The notes under the pieces: model-generated
What the model was told of the DNA's origin: nothing
What the model saw: only the letters and a program-made list of their open reading frames with translations
The model's database searches: none
Translations under genes and position numbers: made by a program
Source of the DNA: Halomonas sp.
GTDB lineage: Bacteria; Pseudomonadota; Gammaproteobacteria; Pseudomonadales; Halomonadaceae
Assembly: GCA_007116835.1 (NCBI GenBank)
Contig: SKHS01000069.1
Location: 1 to 10,286 of the forward strand
Length of the DNA stretch: 10,286 nt
Direction of reading: 5' to 3'
Shown: positions 1-6,003 of the stretch, piece by piece
How positions within the stretch are numbered: the first letter of the stretch is position 1
How the letters are laid out: each line of letters starts with the position of its first letter

Positions 1-1362
1 CAGCATGCTTAACTGCAGCAATATAAACGGAATCACCCCTCTATAAATAGCCGAGGTAGGCACGCTATGCGGCGTAACCCCCCGCAAATAGAACAGCGCA
101 AACCCAAAAGGCGGTGTCAAAAACGAGGTCTGTAAGTTCACCGCGATCATGATGCCAAGCCAAATAGGGTCAATCCCCATGGCAAGCAATACCGGGCCCA
201 CAATGGGTACAACAACAAAGGTGATTTCAATAAAATCGAGAATAAAACCGAGCAGGAAGATGACCAGCATCACCACTAGCGTGGCACCGACAACGCCACC
301 CGGCATTGCTTCAAATAACTCAGTCACTAGGTCTTCGCCGCCATAGGCACGGAATACCAATGAGAACAGCGTTGCACCAATCAAGATGAGGAACACCATG
401 CTGGTCACCTGCGCGGTGGAGTGCAGCACCTCTTTCAACATGACCACGTTTAAACGACGGTTTGCAGCCGCTAGCAACAGTGCGCCAAATGCACCCACGG
501 CAGAGGCTTCCGTGGGCGTTGCAAAGCCGCCTAAAATCGACCCTAAAACGGCCACAATCAACAACACCGGCGGTAAGAGACCTTTTAGCAGCAGCGGCCA
601 AATACTGCCGGTATGGCCAAGCTCGGCTTTTAAGGCGGCACGGTCTGCAGCGGGGGCAGCCTCCGGTTTCCACCATGCTACAACGAGCAGATAAGTAATA
701 TAAGCCAGCACCAGCAGCAGCCCTGGCACCAGCGCACCAATAAACAGGTCACCAATCGAGAGCGTTTTCGGGCTCCACACGCCCATCGACAGTTGCGCTT
801 GCTGATAAGCGTTTGATAACACATCGCCCAACAACACCAGCGCAATGGAAGGCGGGATGATTTGACCCAGCGTGCCGGTCGCGCAAATAGTGCCGGTTGC
901 CAGCGCGGGCGAATAGCCCCGCTTTAACATCGTGGGTAGCGACAATAAGCCCATCGTAACGACTGTCGCACCGACAATACCCGTGGAGGCCGCCAGCAGC
1001 ATACCGACAATCACCACCGAAATTCCCAGGCCGCCGCGCAATCCCCCAAACGCCATTGCCATGGCATCCAGCAGTGTTTCCGCGACCCGCGATTTCTCTA
1101 GTAAAACGCCCATCAGGACAAACAGCGGCACGGCCAGCAGCGTTTGGTTCGTCATAATGCCGTATAGCCGGTTAGGCATCGCATTCATCATTCGCGACTC
1201 AAAGGGAACAGCAACCCCCATCGATTGAAGCAGTAAGCCAAGGCCCGCAAATGCCAACGCGGTTCCTGCCAATGACAAGGCCACTGGGTAGCCCATCATC
1301 AGCACTGCGCATACCGTCGCGAACAGTACCAACGGCATGAAGTCCAATAAAGACACCAGCAC
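1..1362 (-). CDS. TRAP transporter large permease subunit (DctM family, FcbT3-like), 3' end cut by window
   Basis: This is the main membrane channel subunit of a tripartite ATP-independent periplasmic transporter. It moves a small organic acid-like solute inward using an ion gradient, together with the small subunit and a periplasmic binding protein. The window holds 454 codons with no stop, so the last residues lie beyond the left edge. The chain is almost entirely hydrophobic helices. It carries the family signature GGFATPTEASAVGAFGA (about residues 276-292) and the late motif LTPPFGFALFYLRG (about 415-428), typical of the mannitol/chloroaromatic (FcbT3/TakM-like) branch. I chose the GTG start because AGGAGG lies 7 bases upstream and the GTG shares its G with the TAG stop of the small subunit, implying translational coupling. 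An ATG at 1338 is a weaker alternative. The family includes 2-oxoacid and other carboxylate importers, but the substrate cannot be read from this subunit. Confidence 0.95.
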   Translation of the reverse strand, partial: MLVSLLDFMPLVLFATVCAVLMMGYPVALSLAGTALAFAGLGLLLQSMGVAVPFESRMMNAMPNRLYGIMTNQTLLAVPLFVLMGVLLEKSRVAETLLDAMAMAFGGLRGGLGISVVIVGMLLAASTGIVGATVVTMGLLSLPTMLKRGYSPALATGTICATGTLGQIIPPSIALVLLGDVLSNAYQQAQLSMGVWSPKTLSIGDLFIGALVPGLLLVLAYITYLLVVAWWKPEAAPAADRAALKAELGHTGSIWPLLLKGLLPPVLLIVAVLGSILGGFATPTEASAVGAFGALLLAAANRRLNVVMLKEVLHSTAQVTSMVFLILIGATLFSLVFRAYGGEDLVTELFEAMPGGVVGATLVVMLVIFLLGFILDFIEITFVVVPIVGPVLLAMGIDPIWLGIMIAVNLQTSFLTPPFGFALFYLRGVTPHSVPTSAIYRGVIPFILLQLSML

Positions 1363-1910
1363 TAGAGAACCTCCTCATGCTCATGGGGTACGTTTGGCAA
1401 TTTGCCGCAAATAATCAGTAGTTGACGTATTAGCTGCGCCACTGCTTGCAACAGCAACAGCCCTACCATCGCTAAAATGAGCGTTTTAAGCAGGAACACA
1501 CCGGGAATCCCGCCATCTGGCGAGCGCTCCATAATGACCCAACTGCTGCGCACGTAGTGAAAACTGCTGACCGCAATAAACAGAGAAACGGGAATAAGCA
1601 GCAGTAACGTGCCTAAAAAATCGATCCAGGCTCGGCCACGGGCTGTTAAACGACGATAAAAAATATCTACCCGTACATGCCCATCATGCTTTAGGGTCCA
1701 CGCAGCGCCTAGCATGAACACCGCCGCGTGCATGTACATCACCGACTCTTGCATCACGATGCTGTTAATACCTAAGAAATAGCGCATGACGACAATGGCA
1801 AACTGAACCACCATCATGATAATCACTAGCCAGGCCACCGCCCGACCCACCCCTTCGGTTAAGCAGTCGAGCCAGCGTAACAGCCACGGCTCCTGGGCAT
1901 TTGCGTTCAT
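1362..1910 (-). CDS. TRAP transporter small permease subunit (DctQ family, FcbT2-like)
   Basis: This 182-residue inner-membrane protein is the small permease partner of the downstream large subunit. Four hydrophobic helices are visible at about residues 22-46, 52-72, 97-117 and 137-160. The conserved DctQ-type segment after helix 2 reads HVRVDIFY (residues 78-85). Length and topology fit the family. The start is the ATG at 1910, preceded by a modest AGGGA about 9 bases upstream. The gene ends in TAG overlapping the GTG of the large subunit. In most TRAP operons the binding-protein gene precedes this one; here the upstream slot holds a terminator and then an unrelated hydrolase-family gene. 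The binding protein must therefore lie beyond the left edge or elsewhere in the genome. Confidence 0.93.
   Translation of the reverse strand: MNANAQEPWLLRWLDCLTEGVGRAVAWLVIIMMVVQFAIVVMRYFLGINSIVMQESVMYMHAAVFMLGAAWTLKHDGHVRVDIFYRRLTARGRAWIDFLGTLLLLIPVSLFIAVSSFHYVRSSWVIMERSPDGGIPGVFLLKTLILAMVGLLLLQAVAQLIRQLLIICGKLPNVPHEHEEVL
1369..1376 (-). promoter_or_regulatory. Strong ribosome binding site inside the dctQ 3' end, setting the dctM GTG start
   Basis: On the minus strand a GAGGAGG run sits within the last codons of the small subunit (encoding its HEHEEVL tail). It is followed after 7 bases by the GTG that overlaps the TAG stop (TAGTG). This spacing is ideal and decides the start of the large subunit. 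The arrangement suggests both permeases are made from one message with coupled translation. Confidence 0.8.
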
Positions 1911-1930
1911 TGGAAGATGTCCCTACATGA

Positions 1931-1966
1931 ATAAAAACGGCCCGGAATCATCGCTGATTCTGGGCC
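1931..1966 (-). terminator. Intrinsic (Rho-independent) terminator, leftward
   Basis: A 12-bp stem pairs bases 1939-1950 with 1955-1966 around a 4-base loop. Eleven pairs are Watson-Crick; the twelfth is an A opposite C on the minus strand (it would be G-U on the plus strand). On the minus strand the stem is followed by GTTTTTATT, the U-tract. The plus-strand side has no T-run, so it works leftward only. It most simply ends the cytochrome c4-dsbA-nuclease transcript. It also lies only about 20 bases before the dctQ start codon, so it could lie inside the dctQM leader. Confidence 0.85.
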
Positions 1967-1987
1967 TGCCGTCATCCCCATTCGTGG

Positions 1988-2016
1988 GTTATACGAGACG
2001 AACGCTCGACTTACAT
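1988..2016 (-). promoter_or_regulatory. Weak candidate promoter for dctQM
   Basis: On the minus strand ATGTAA (2016-2011, 3 of 6 to the -35 consensus) is followed after 17 bases by TATAAC (1993-1988, 5 of 6 to the -10 consensus). It is the best sigma-70-like match I see in the 137-base gap upstream of dctQ. If active, the transcript would start near 1981 and read straight into the terminator at 1931-1966. The match is weak and could be chance. Confidence 0.25.
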
Positions 2017-2047
2017 ACCTACAACGCGCTGAATGGCAACCAAAAGA

Positions 2048-2920
2048 CTACTCACGAGACTTTTTTTCCAAACGCTTAGCATCTGCCTCAACAAGCGCGT
2101 TAATACAGGCGCTAGGCAGCGGTAAATCTACCGCAATGGGCAAGTGGTCAGAAAACAGGTGGTCCAGCACGCGCACGTCGGCGGCTTCAAGGGTTTGTGA
2201 CAGCAAAATATGATCAAGCGCGCGGCGCGGCTGCCAGGAGGGATAGCTAAGTAGCGGCTTAACGGGGTGTAGCGGCAGCGAAGTACTGAACCGTTCGTGG
2301 GCATGTAGCTGGTCAGGCGTGCAGTTCAAATCGCCCATCACGACAACATGGCGCAAAGGCTCGATAATCTCACTCAGGTAGTTCAACTGGCGTACCCGGC
2401 CACGGTGACTGAGTGCCAGGTGGGCCACAAAGATATGCAACGCATCGGGGCCTTCGCCATAGCACGCATGAATAGCACCACGCCCTGGCAGCATGCCCGG
2501 TAGCCGATACTCTTCAATACGACTAGGCACTAGGCGGGAAAGCAGCCCGTTACTATGTTGAGCGAACTGCCCTAAATTACGGTTTAACTGCTGAAAGTAG
2601 TGGGGAAATTTGGCCTTTTCAGCCAAGTATTCCACTTGGTTGACACGACTGGAGCGAAAGCTGCCACCATCAACCTCTTGCAAGCCAACGACATCAAACT
2701 GTTCTAGCACATTACCCATCAGTGCAAGGCGCTTAAGCCGCTCCGGATGGGGTAACACATGCTGCCAGCTGCGTGTTAGATAGTGATGATACGCAGACGT
2801 TTGAATACCTACCTGTAGGTTAAATGTCAGCAGGCGTATATGCCCCTTCTCTACCAGAGAAGACGCAGAGGGTAATGAAGGCGAGCGCGTTGGCCCGCCT
2901 GCATGTCCATGTTCTAACAC
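2048..2920 (-). CDS. Endonuclease/exonuclease/phosphatase (EEP) family protein
   Basis: This 290-residue protein has the EEP (DNase I-like, metal-dependent phosphodiesterase) fold. Metal-site and catalytic motifs appear in order: LTFNLQVG with N34, QEVD with E82, VAHL with H167, GDLN with D197 and N199, LDHI with D236/H237, and SDHLP with D258/H259. All expected active-site positions are present, so it is probably an active hydrolase. Its substrate (nucleic acid, nucleotide, phospholipid or other) cannot be told from sequence. There is no signal peptide. The start is uncertain: a GTG two bases after the dsbA stop has no clear Shine-Dalgarno sequence, and the first ~28 residues precede the conserved core. 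No in-frame ATG occurs before residue 68. Its place right after dsbA matches a conserved Pseudomonas neighbourhood (cc4-dsbA-EEP), and it likely shares that transcript. Confidence 0.85.
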   Translation of the reverse strand: MLEHGHAGGPTRSPSLPSASSLVEKGHIRLLTFNLQVGIQTSAYHHYLTRSWQHVLPHPERLKRLALMGNVLEQFDVVGLQEVDGGSFRSSRVNQVEYLAEKAKFPHYFQQLNRNLGQFAQHSNGLLSRLVPSRIEEYRLPGMLPGRGAIHACYGEGPDALHIFVAHLALSHRGRVRQLNYLSEIIEPLRHVVVMGDLNCTPDQLHAHERFSTSLPLHPVKPLLSYPSWQPRRALDHILLSQTLEAADVRVLDHLFSDHLPIAVDLPLPSACINALVEADAKRLEKKSRE

Positions 2921-2922
2921 AG

Positions 2923-3555
2923 TTACTGCGCGCGCTCGGTACGCACTCGCTGTACCAGGGCATCTGCAATCTGCGGCATATTTTCAAGGCTGCCTGCGGT
3001 GCTAGGCGTAATCACGTAGCGGCCATCAACAACCAGCGCTGGCACACCCATCAGGCGCATTTCACGCATGCGGCTATGGGCCTTATTGACGTCACTGCGC
3101 ACATTGAAGGCACCTAGTGCCTGCTTTGCTTCTTCCTCGCTCACGCCATAGTTTGAGAAAAACTCAGCAATATCATCAGCATCCGTTAACGAACGGCCGT
3201 CTTCGTGAATAGCGCTGAAGAAATCTGCATGTAGCTCTTCCCTGATACCTAACGACTCAGCGGCATAAAACGCGGCGGCATGGGTATTCCAGTCACCGCC
3301 CATGGTGGCCGGTAAGTGCACAACGCTAACATCGTCTTCAAGCGTCTCGAACCATTCACTGACCGGTGCCTGCAAGCGATAGCAGTGCGGGCAGCCAAAC
3401 CAGAACGCTTCAGTCACTTCAATCTGCCCGTCTTCTACCTGGGTCGACACCGGCGACGCAAGTAAAGTGTAGTGCTGCCCTTCAACCAACTCCTGGGCAC
3501 TCACAGCAGCAGAAAGACTTAAACCAGCCAACGTGACCATTAACGTTTTAAACAT
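2923..3555 (-). CDS. dsbA: Thiol:disulfide interchange protein DsbA
   Basis: This periplasmic oxidoreductase donates disulfide bonds to newly exported proteins and is normally reoxidised by DsbB. The 210-residue product has a Sec signal peptide, residues 1-20, ending VSA before QELVEG. The thioredoxin-fold active site is CPHC (C55-C58) after FWFG, and the cis-proline is P172 in MGVPALVVDG. The helical insert between them has the usual DsbA length. The reading frame stays open upstream to 3618. I chose the ATG at 3555 because it begins the signal peptide and has GGAGA 9 bases upstream. The mature protein is rich in Asp and Glu, as in halophilic or halotolerant bacteria. It follows cytochrome c4 by 107 bases with no terminator between, and the EEP gene starts 2 bases after its stop. 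Confidence 0.96.
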   Translation of the reverse strand: MFKTLMVTLAGLSLSAAVSAQELVEGQHYTLLASPVSTQVEDGQIEVTEAFWFGCPHCYRLQAPVSEWFETLEDDVSVVHLPATMGGDWNTHAAAFYAAESLGIREELHADFFSAIHEDGRSLTDADDIAEFFSNYGVSEEEAKQALGAFNVRSDVNKAHSRMREMRLMGVPALVVDGRYVITPSTAGSLENMPQIADALVQRVRTERAQ

Positions 3556-3662
3556 AGCGAGAATTCTCCGAGGATAAGCGAAGGCTGTGACCGCAGCTAA
3601 CAGCCACAGGTTCCCCATCCGGCCAAGTTAGTTCAGCTGGCTGAGGAACCTAAACGTCGCGT

Positions 3663-4292
3663 TTAATGTAGCCCTAACAGATAGTTCGCCACGGCTTCCA
3701 TGTCGTTGTCACTCATTTTAGAGGCAATATCACGCATGATATTGTTCGGGTCATTGGCACGCTCACCAGCAGCAAAGTCTTGCAGAGTCGCGATGGTGTA
3801 CTCAGCATGCTGACCTGAAAGCGCCGGATACACCGCGCTGCCAATACCAACACCGGTAGGTGTATGGCAGGCGCTGCATGACGGAATGCCTTTTGCCATA
3901 TCACCGGCCCGATAGAGCTCTTCGCCGCGGGCAAGCAGCTCAGCATCTTCATCGCTGGTCTGACCTAGGCTCGCGTCTTGACCGGCAAAATAGGCCGCCG
4001 CATCCCAGGCATCTTGATCCGAGTAATCATCGACTTGACCCGCCATGGTGGGAACCATGCGGTGGCCATCACGGATATCCATAATTTGTTTGGCTAGGTA
4101 GGACATCTGCTGTCCTGCCAGGTTTGGAAAAGCGCCCGATGGACTGATCCCCGTTTGACCGTGACAGGCCGCACAGGTTTGCGCGAGTTCACGACCAGCG
4201 GCTGCGTCTGCATCCGCTTGGTGGTCGGTTTGGGCGTATGCGGTGCCAACGGCACCCATGGTAATTGCCAGGCTTGCCAGTAACTTTCTCAT
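3663..4292 (-). CDS. cc4: Dihaem cytochrome c4
   Basis: This is a periplasmic two-haem electron carrier, typically linking the bc1 complex to terminal oxidases such as cbb3. The 209-residue product has a signal peptide (residues 1-20, ending AYA before QTDHQ). Two similar class I cytochrome domains follow, with haem-binding motifs CAACH (C40-H44) and CSACH (C139-H143). Likely sixth ligands are a methionine in the first half (M79 or M83) and M186 or M193 in the second. The repeat of FPNLAGQ and YPALSGQ after each haem motif shows the internal duplication typical of c4. I chose the ATG at 4292 over an upstream in-frame ATG at 4358 because it starts the signal peptide and has GGAA at suitable spacing. 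It is divergent from engB, as in Pseudomonas, and leads the dsbA-EEP transcript. Confidence 0.96.
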   Translation of the reverse strand: MRKLLASLAITMGAVGTAYAQTDHQADADAAAGRELAQTCAACHGQTGISPSGAFPNLAGQQMSYLAKQIMDIRDGHRMVPTMAGQVDDYSDQDAWDAAAYFAGQDASLGQTSDEDAELLARGEELYRAGDMAKGIPSCSACHTPTGVGIGSAVYPALSGQHAEYTIATLQDFAAGERANDPNNIMRDIASKMSDNDMEAVANYLLGLH

Positions 4293-4331
4293 TGCTATTC
4301 CACTATGCCGTTTGATTATTGACTGGTACGC

Positions 4332-4369
4332 ACCCTGGGCGCTGCCCAGGTTCAGCACTTTACCAGGGT
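4332..4369 (-). repeat. Two mutually exclusive hairpins in the cytochrome c4 leader
   Basis: Bases 4334-4340 pair perfectly with 4344-4350 (7 bp, 3-base loop). Bases 4332-4338 also pair perfectly with 4363-4369 (7 bp, 24-base loop). The two stems share bases, so only one can form at a time. Neither is followed by a T-run on the minus strand, so this is not an intrinsic terminator. It lies 40-77 bases upstream of the cytochrome c4 start codon. The pairing is seen; a regulatory role is conjecture. Confidence 0.4.
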
Positions 4370-4424
4370 CAGCTCCGCCAAAACGAACAACATGTCGTGT
4401 TGGTCGCTGCAGGCTAGAGCGCGA

Positions 4425-4433
4425 TGGTACACT
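4425..4433 (+). promoter_or_regulatory. Candidate extended -10 promoter for engB
   Basis: TGGTACACT has the extended TGn element followed by TACACT (4 of 6 to the -10 consensus). No acceptable -35 is seen at 16-18 bases upstream. If used, transcription would begin near 4440 and give engB a leader of about 160 bases that includes the dyads at 4450-4526. Confidence 0.25.
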
Positions 4434-4449
4434 AGCGCCCCAGGTCGCA

Positions 4450-4526
4450 GTTATAAACCGCTTGCATTATAACGAATCACCCTAGCGGCGGGAATGCAAG
4501 TCCAGGACTGCTTTTGGGGTAATTCG
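4450..4526. repeat. Cluster of overlapping inverted repeats in the engB/cytochrome c4 promoter region
   Basis: Three dyads overlap. GTTATAA at 4450-4456 matches TTATAAC at 4467-4473 (7 bp perfect, 10-base spacer). CTTGCATT at 4461-4468 matches AATGCAAG at 4493-4500 (8 bp perfect, 24-base spacer). CGAATCACCC at 4473-4482 matches GGGTAATTCG at 4517-4526 (9 of 10). The 8-bp stem can be extended outward by GCAG 4447-4450 with CTGC 4508-4511 and CCCC 4438-4441 with GGGG 4516-4519, with internal loops. This could be operator DNA over the cytochrome c4 -10 box or a folded leader RNA; the sequence alone does not decide. Confidence 0.45.
4466..4494 (-). promoter_or_regulatory. Candidate promoter for the cytochrome c4-dsbA-EEP transcript
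   Basis: On the minus strand a perfect -10 TATAAT (4471-4466) lies 17 bases downstream of TTCCCG (4494-4489, 3 of 6 to the -35 consensus). The predicted start near 4459 gives a leader of roughly 165 bases before the cytochrome c4 ATG. The -10 lies within inverted repeats (4450-4473 and 4461-4500), so a bound protein there could repress it. Confidence 0.4.
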
Positions 4527-4601
4527 TCGCGGTACCGCCTTTCAACCACATAAAAAGGGTGAAGCGGGCCGTTTTATACGTCTGTTTTTCAGGATTAATC
4601 C

Positions 4602-5255
4602 ATGTCTACCCCCCATGATAGCCCAGTCGCTCGACTAAACTACCCCACTGCCCGCTTTATGGTCAGTGCTCCAACGCTTGCGCTTTGCCCAGACGATACA
4701 GGCGCAGAAGTGGCGTTTGCCGGACGCTCAAACGCTGGCAAATCGAGCGCAATTAATGCACTTACCCAGCAAACAGCACTGGCGCGTACCTCGCGCACGC
4801 CTGGGCGTACCCAGCTGATCAACTTTTTCAGCATTATGAATGACGAATCGCGTCGCCTGGTCGACTTACCCGGCTACGGCTACGCAAAAGTGCCCGAAGC
4901 GGTGAAGCTAGAGTGGCAAAAGCACCTGTCTGACTATTTACGCGGCCGTTTTAGCTTGCGTGGCCTTGTACTGCTAATGGACGTGCGTCACCCGCTGACC
5001 GAATTCGACCAAATGATGCTCAACTATGCCGATAAGCGGGAAATGCCCGTGCATATTCTGCTCACCAAATCGGACAAACTGAAAAAAGGCCCTGCCAGCG
5101 CCGCGCTGCAAAAAGTGCGTTCGCGCTTGAAAGAGTGGGAAGACCTCGTCTCGGTACAGCTCTTCTCGTCGTTGAAGCGCGACGGCGTCGATACACTTTC
5201 CCAGAAACTCGACCAATGGTTACATACGCCGCAAGAAACCACGCGCCAGGAATAA
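4602..5255 (+). CDS. engB: Ribosome biogenesis GTP-binding protein EngB (YihA/YsxC)
   Basis: This cytoplasmic TRAFAC-class GTPase is needed for late assembly of the large ribosomal subunit. The 217-residue length is normal. GTPase motifs are all present and in order: G1 GRSNAGKSS (residues 41-49), G2 threonine in the RTSRTPGRTQLINFF segment (62-76), G3 DLPGYGYAKVP (88-98), G4 TKSD (155-158) and a G5-like FSSLKRDG near residue 190. The ATG at 4602 is preceded by AGGA with 7 bases spacing. It is divergent from cytochrome c4, as in Pseudomonas, where polA lies nearby; polA is not in this window. It ends 8 bases from the convergent yigB stop, with no hairpin terminator between them. Confidence 0.97.
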   Translation: MSTPHDSPVARLNYPTARFMVSAPTLALCPDDTGAEVAFAGRSNAGKSSAINALTQQTALARTSRTPGRTQLINFFSIMNDESRRLVDLPGYGYAKVPEAVKLEWQKHLSDYLRGRFSLRGLVLLMDVRHPLTEFDQMMLNYADKREMPVHILLTKSDKLKKGPASAALQKVRSRLKEWEDLVSVQLFSSLKRDGVDTLSQKLDQWLHTPQETTRQE

Positions 5256-5263
5256 ACCACGTA

Positions 5264-6001
5264 TTAATGGTGCGTCTCTAACCACCGAATGATCTCCGGC
5301 AACTCTTTAACATGGGCAATGCGGTGAACCCGTGCGGGCAGATGCAGATCACCTTGCTCAGCAATCCACACGGCATGCATGCCTAATTGCTGCGCTGGCA
5401 CTACGTCCTCTTGCCAGGAATCACCCACATGCATAGCACGCTGGGGGGCGACGTTCAGCCTATCAAGCGCGGTAAGAAATGGCTTTGGATCTGGCTTGGG
5501 TGCCAGTAACTCACCCGCAGCAATGGCCACTGGGAAGTATGCGGCTAACGGCTGGCGCCTTAAGTGGATATTGCCATTAGTAATGGCGGCTAGCTGGTAG
5601 CGCTTGGCCAGCGTTGCTAATAGCTCTGCGGCTTCAGGGTGCGGCGTGACTTGCACCCGCAGACGATGAAATTCATTCATCGCGGCAGCAGCCCACAGCA
5701 GGGCAGCACTGCGCGCTAGGCCATGGGCTTCTAGCTGCTCTTCCAACGCGCGTAAGCGCAGCCAGGTAAAGTCCCCACGGCGTTCCGGCACTTGCTGTGC
5801 CCACGCCTGGCGGCGCTGTAGATAATCCGCTAAGCCTTGTTCATAACCCAGCGCTAAAGGGGCTTCTTGACGCTGAATACGCCACGTCATGAGTGCCTCA
5901 AGCAACCAGCGGTAGTGGCCCTCTTCAGTTTTCAGCATGACGCCCTGGTTGTCCCATAGCGTATCATCCAGATCAAAGGTAATCGCTTGTAAAGACGCCA
6001 T
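5264..6001 (-). CDS. yigB: HAD-family hydrolase, YigB-type (flavin-pathway phosphatase)
   Basis: This 245-residue haloacid dehalogenase-superfamily phosphatase has all four motifs. Motif I is DLDDT with nucleophile D10 and acid/base D12. Motif II is TNGN at T141, motif III is K169 in APKPDP, and motif IV is GDSWQEDV with D194 and D199. A helical cap (about residues 18-115) lies between motifs I and II. In E. coli, YigB is one of the phosphatases that dephosphorylate 5-amino-6-(5-phosphoribitylamino)uracil in riboflavin synthesis, and it also sits directly after xerC. Assignment rests on fold plus that shared position, so the exact substrate is inferred. The ATG at 6001 has GGAG 6 bases upstream, inside the xerC tail, and starts 2 bases after the xerC stop. 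It is the last gene of the cluster. Confidence 0.9.
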   Translation of the reverse strand: MASLQAITFDLDDTLWDNQGVMLKTEEGHYRWLLEALMTWRIQRQEAPLALGYEQGLADYLQRRQAWAQQVPERRGDFTWLRLRALEEQLEAHGLARSAALLWAAAAMNEFHRLRVQVTPHPEAAELLATLAKRYQLAAITNGNIHLRRQPLAAYFPVAIAAGELLAPKPDPKPFLTALDRLNVAPQRAMHVGDSWQEDVVPAQQLGMHAVWIAEQGDLHLPARVHRIAHVKELPEIIRWLETHH

Positions 6002-6003
6002 GG

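Larger units (their letters stand above)
4293..4601. other. Divergent intergenic region between cytochrome c4 and engB
   Basis: These 309 bases separate two genes transcribed away from each other. I see no convincing protein-coding gene. The region contains candidate promoters for both directions (4466-4494 minus, 4425-4433 plus) and several inverted repeats: 4334-4350, 4332-4369, 4450-4473, 4461-4500 and 4473-4526. There is also a 10-base palindrome at 4529-4538. Only the stretch 4540-4590, just before the engB ribosome binding site, is plain. Confidence 0.6.

Noticed and set aside
386..694. A 102-codon plus-strand open frame within the dctM region
   Set aside because: It is antisense to a clear TRAP large-permease gene, has low-complexity Ala/Ser/Thr-rich content, and shows no domain. 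It is a shadow of a GC-rich gene.
1816..2079. An 87-codon plus-strand open frame spanning the dctQ 5' end and the terminator
   Set aside because: It crosses the minus-strand dctQ start and the hairpin, and the translation resembles no protein family.
3601..3651. Inverted repeat (3608-3614 with 3645-3651) in the cytochrome c4-dsbA gap as a terminator
   Set aside because: Only 7 bp with a 30-base loop and no U-tract on either strand; it is unlikely to stop transcription.
4293..4601. A Spot 42 or ErsA-type small RNA, as found near engB/polA in other gammaproteobacteria
   Set aside because: I found no recognisable sequence match and no strong terminator hairpin with a T-run on either strand. 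Structure is present, but homology cannot be claimed.
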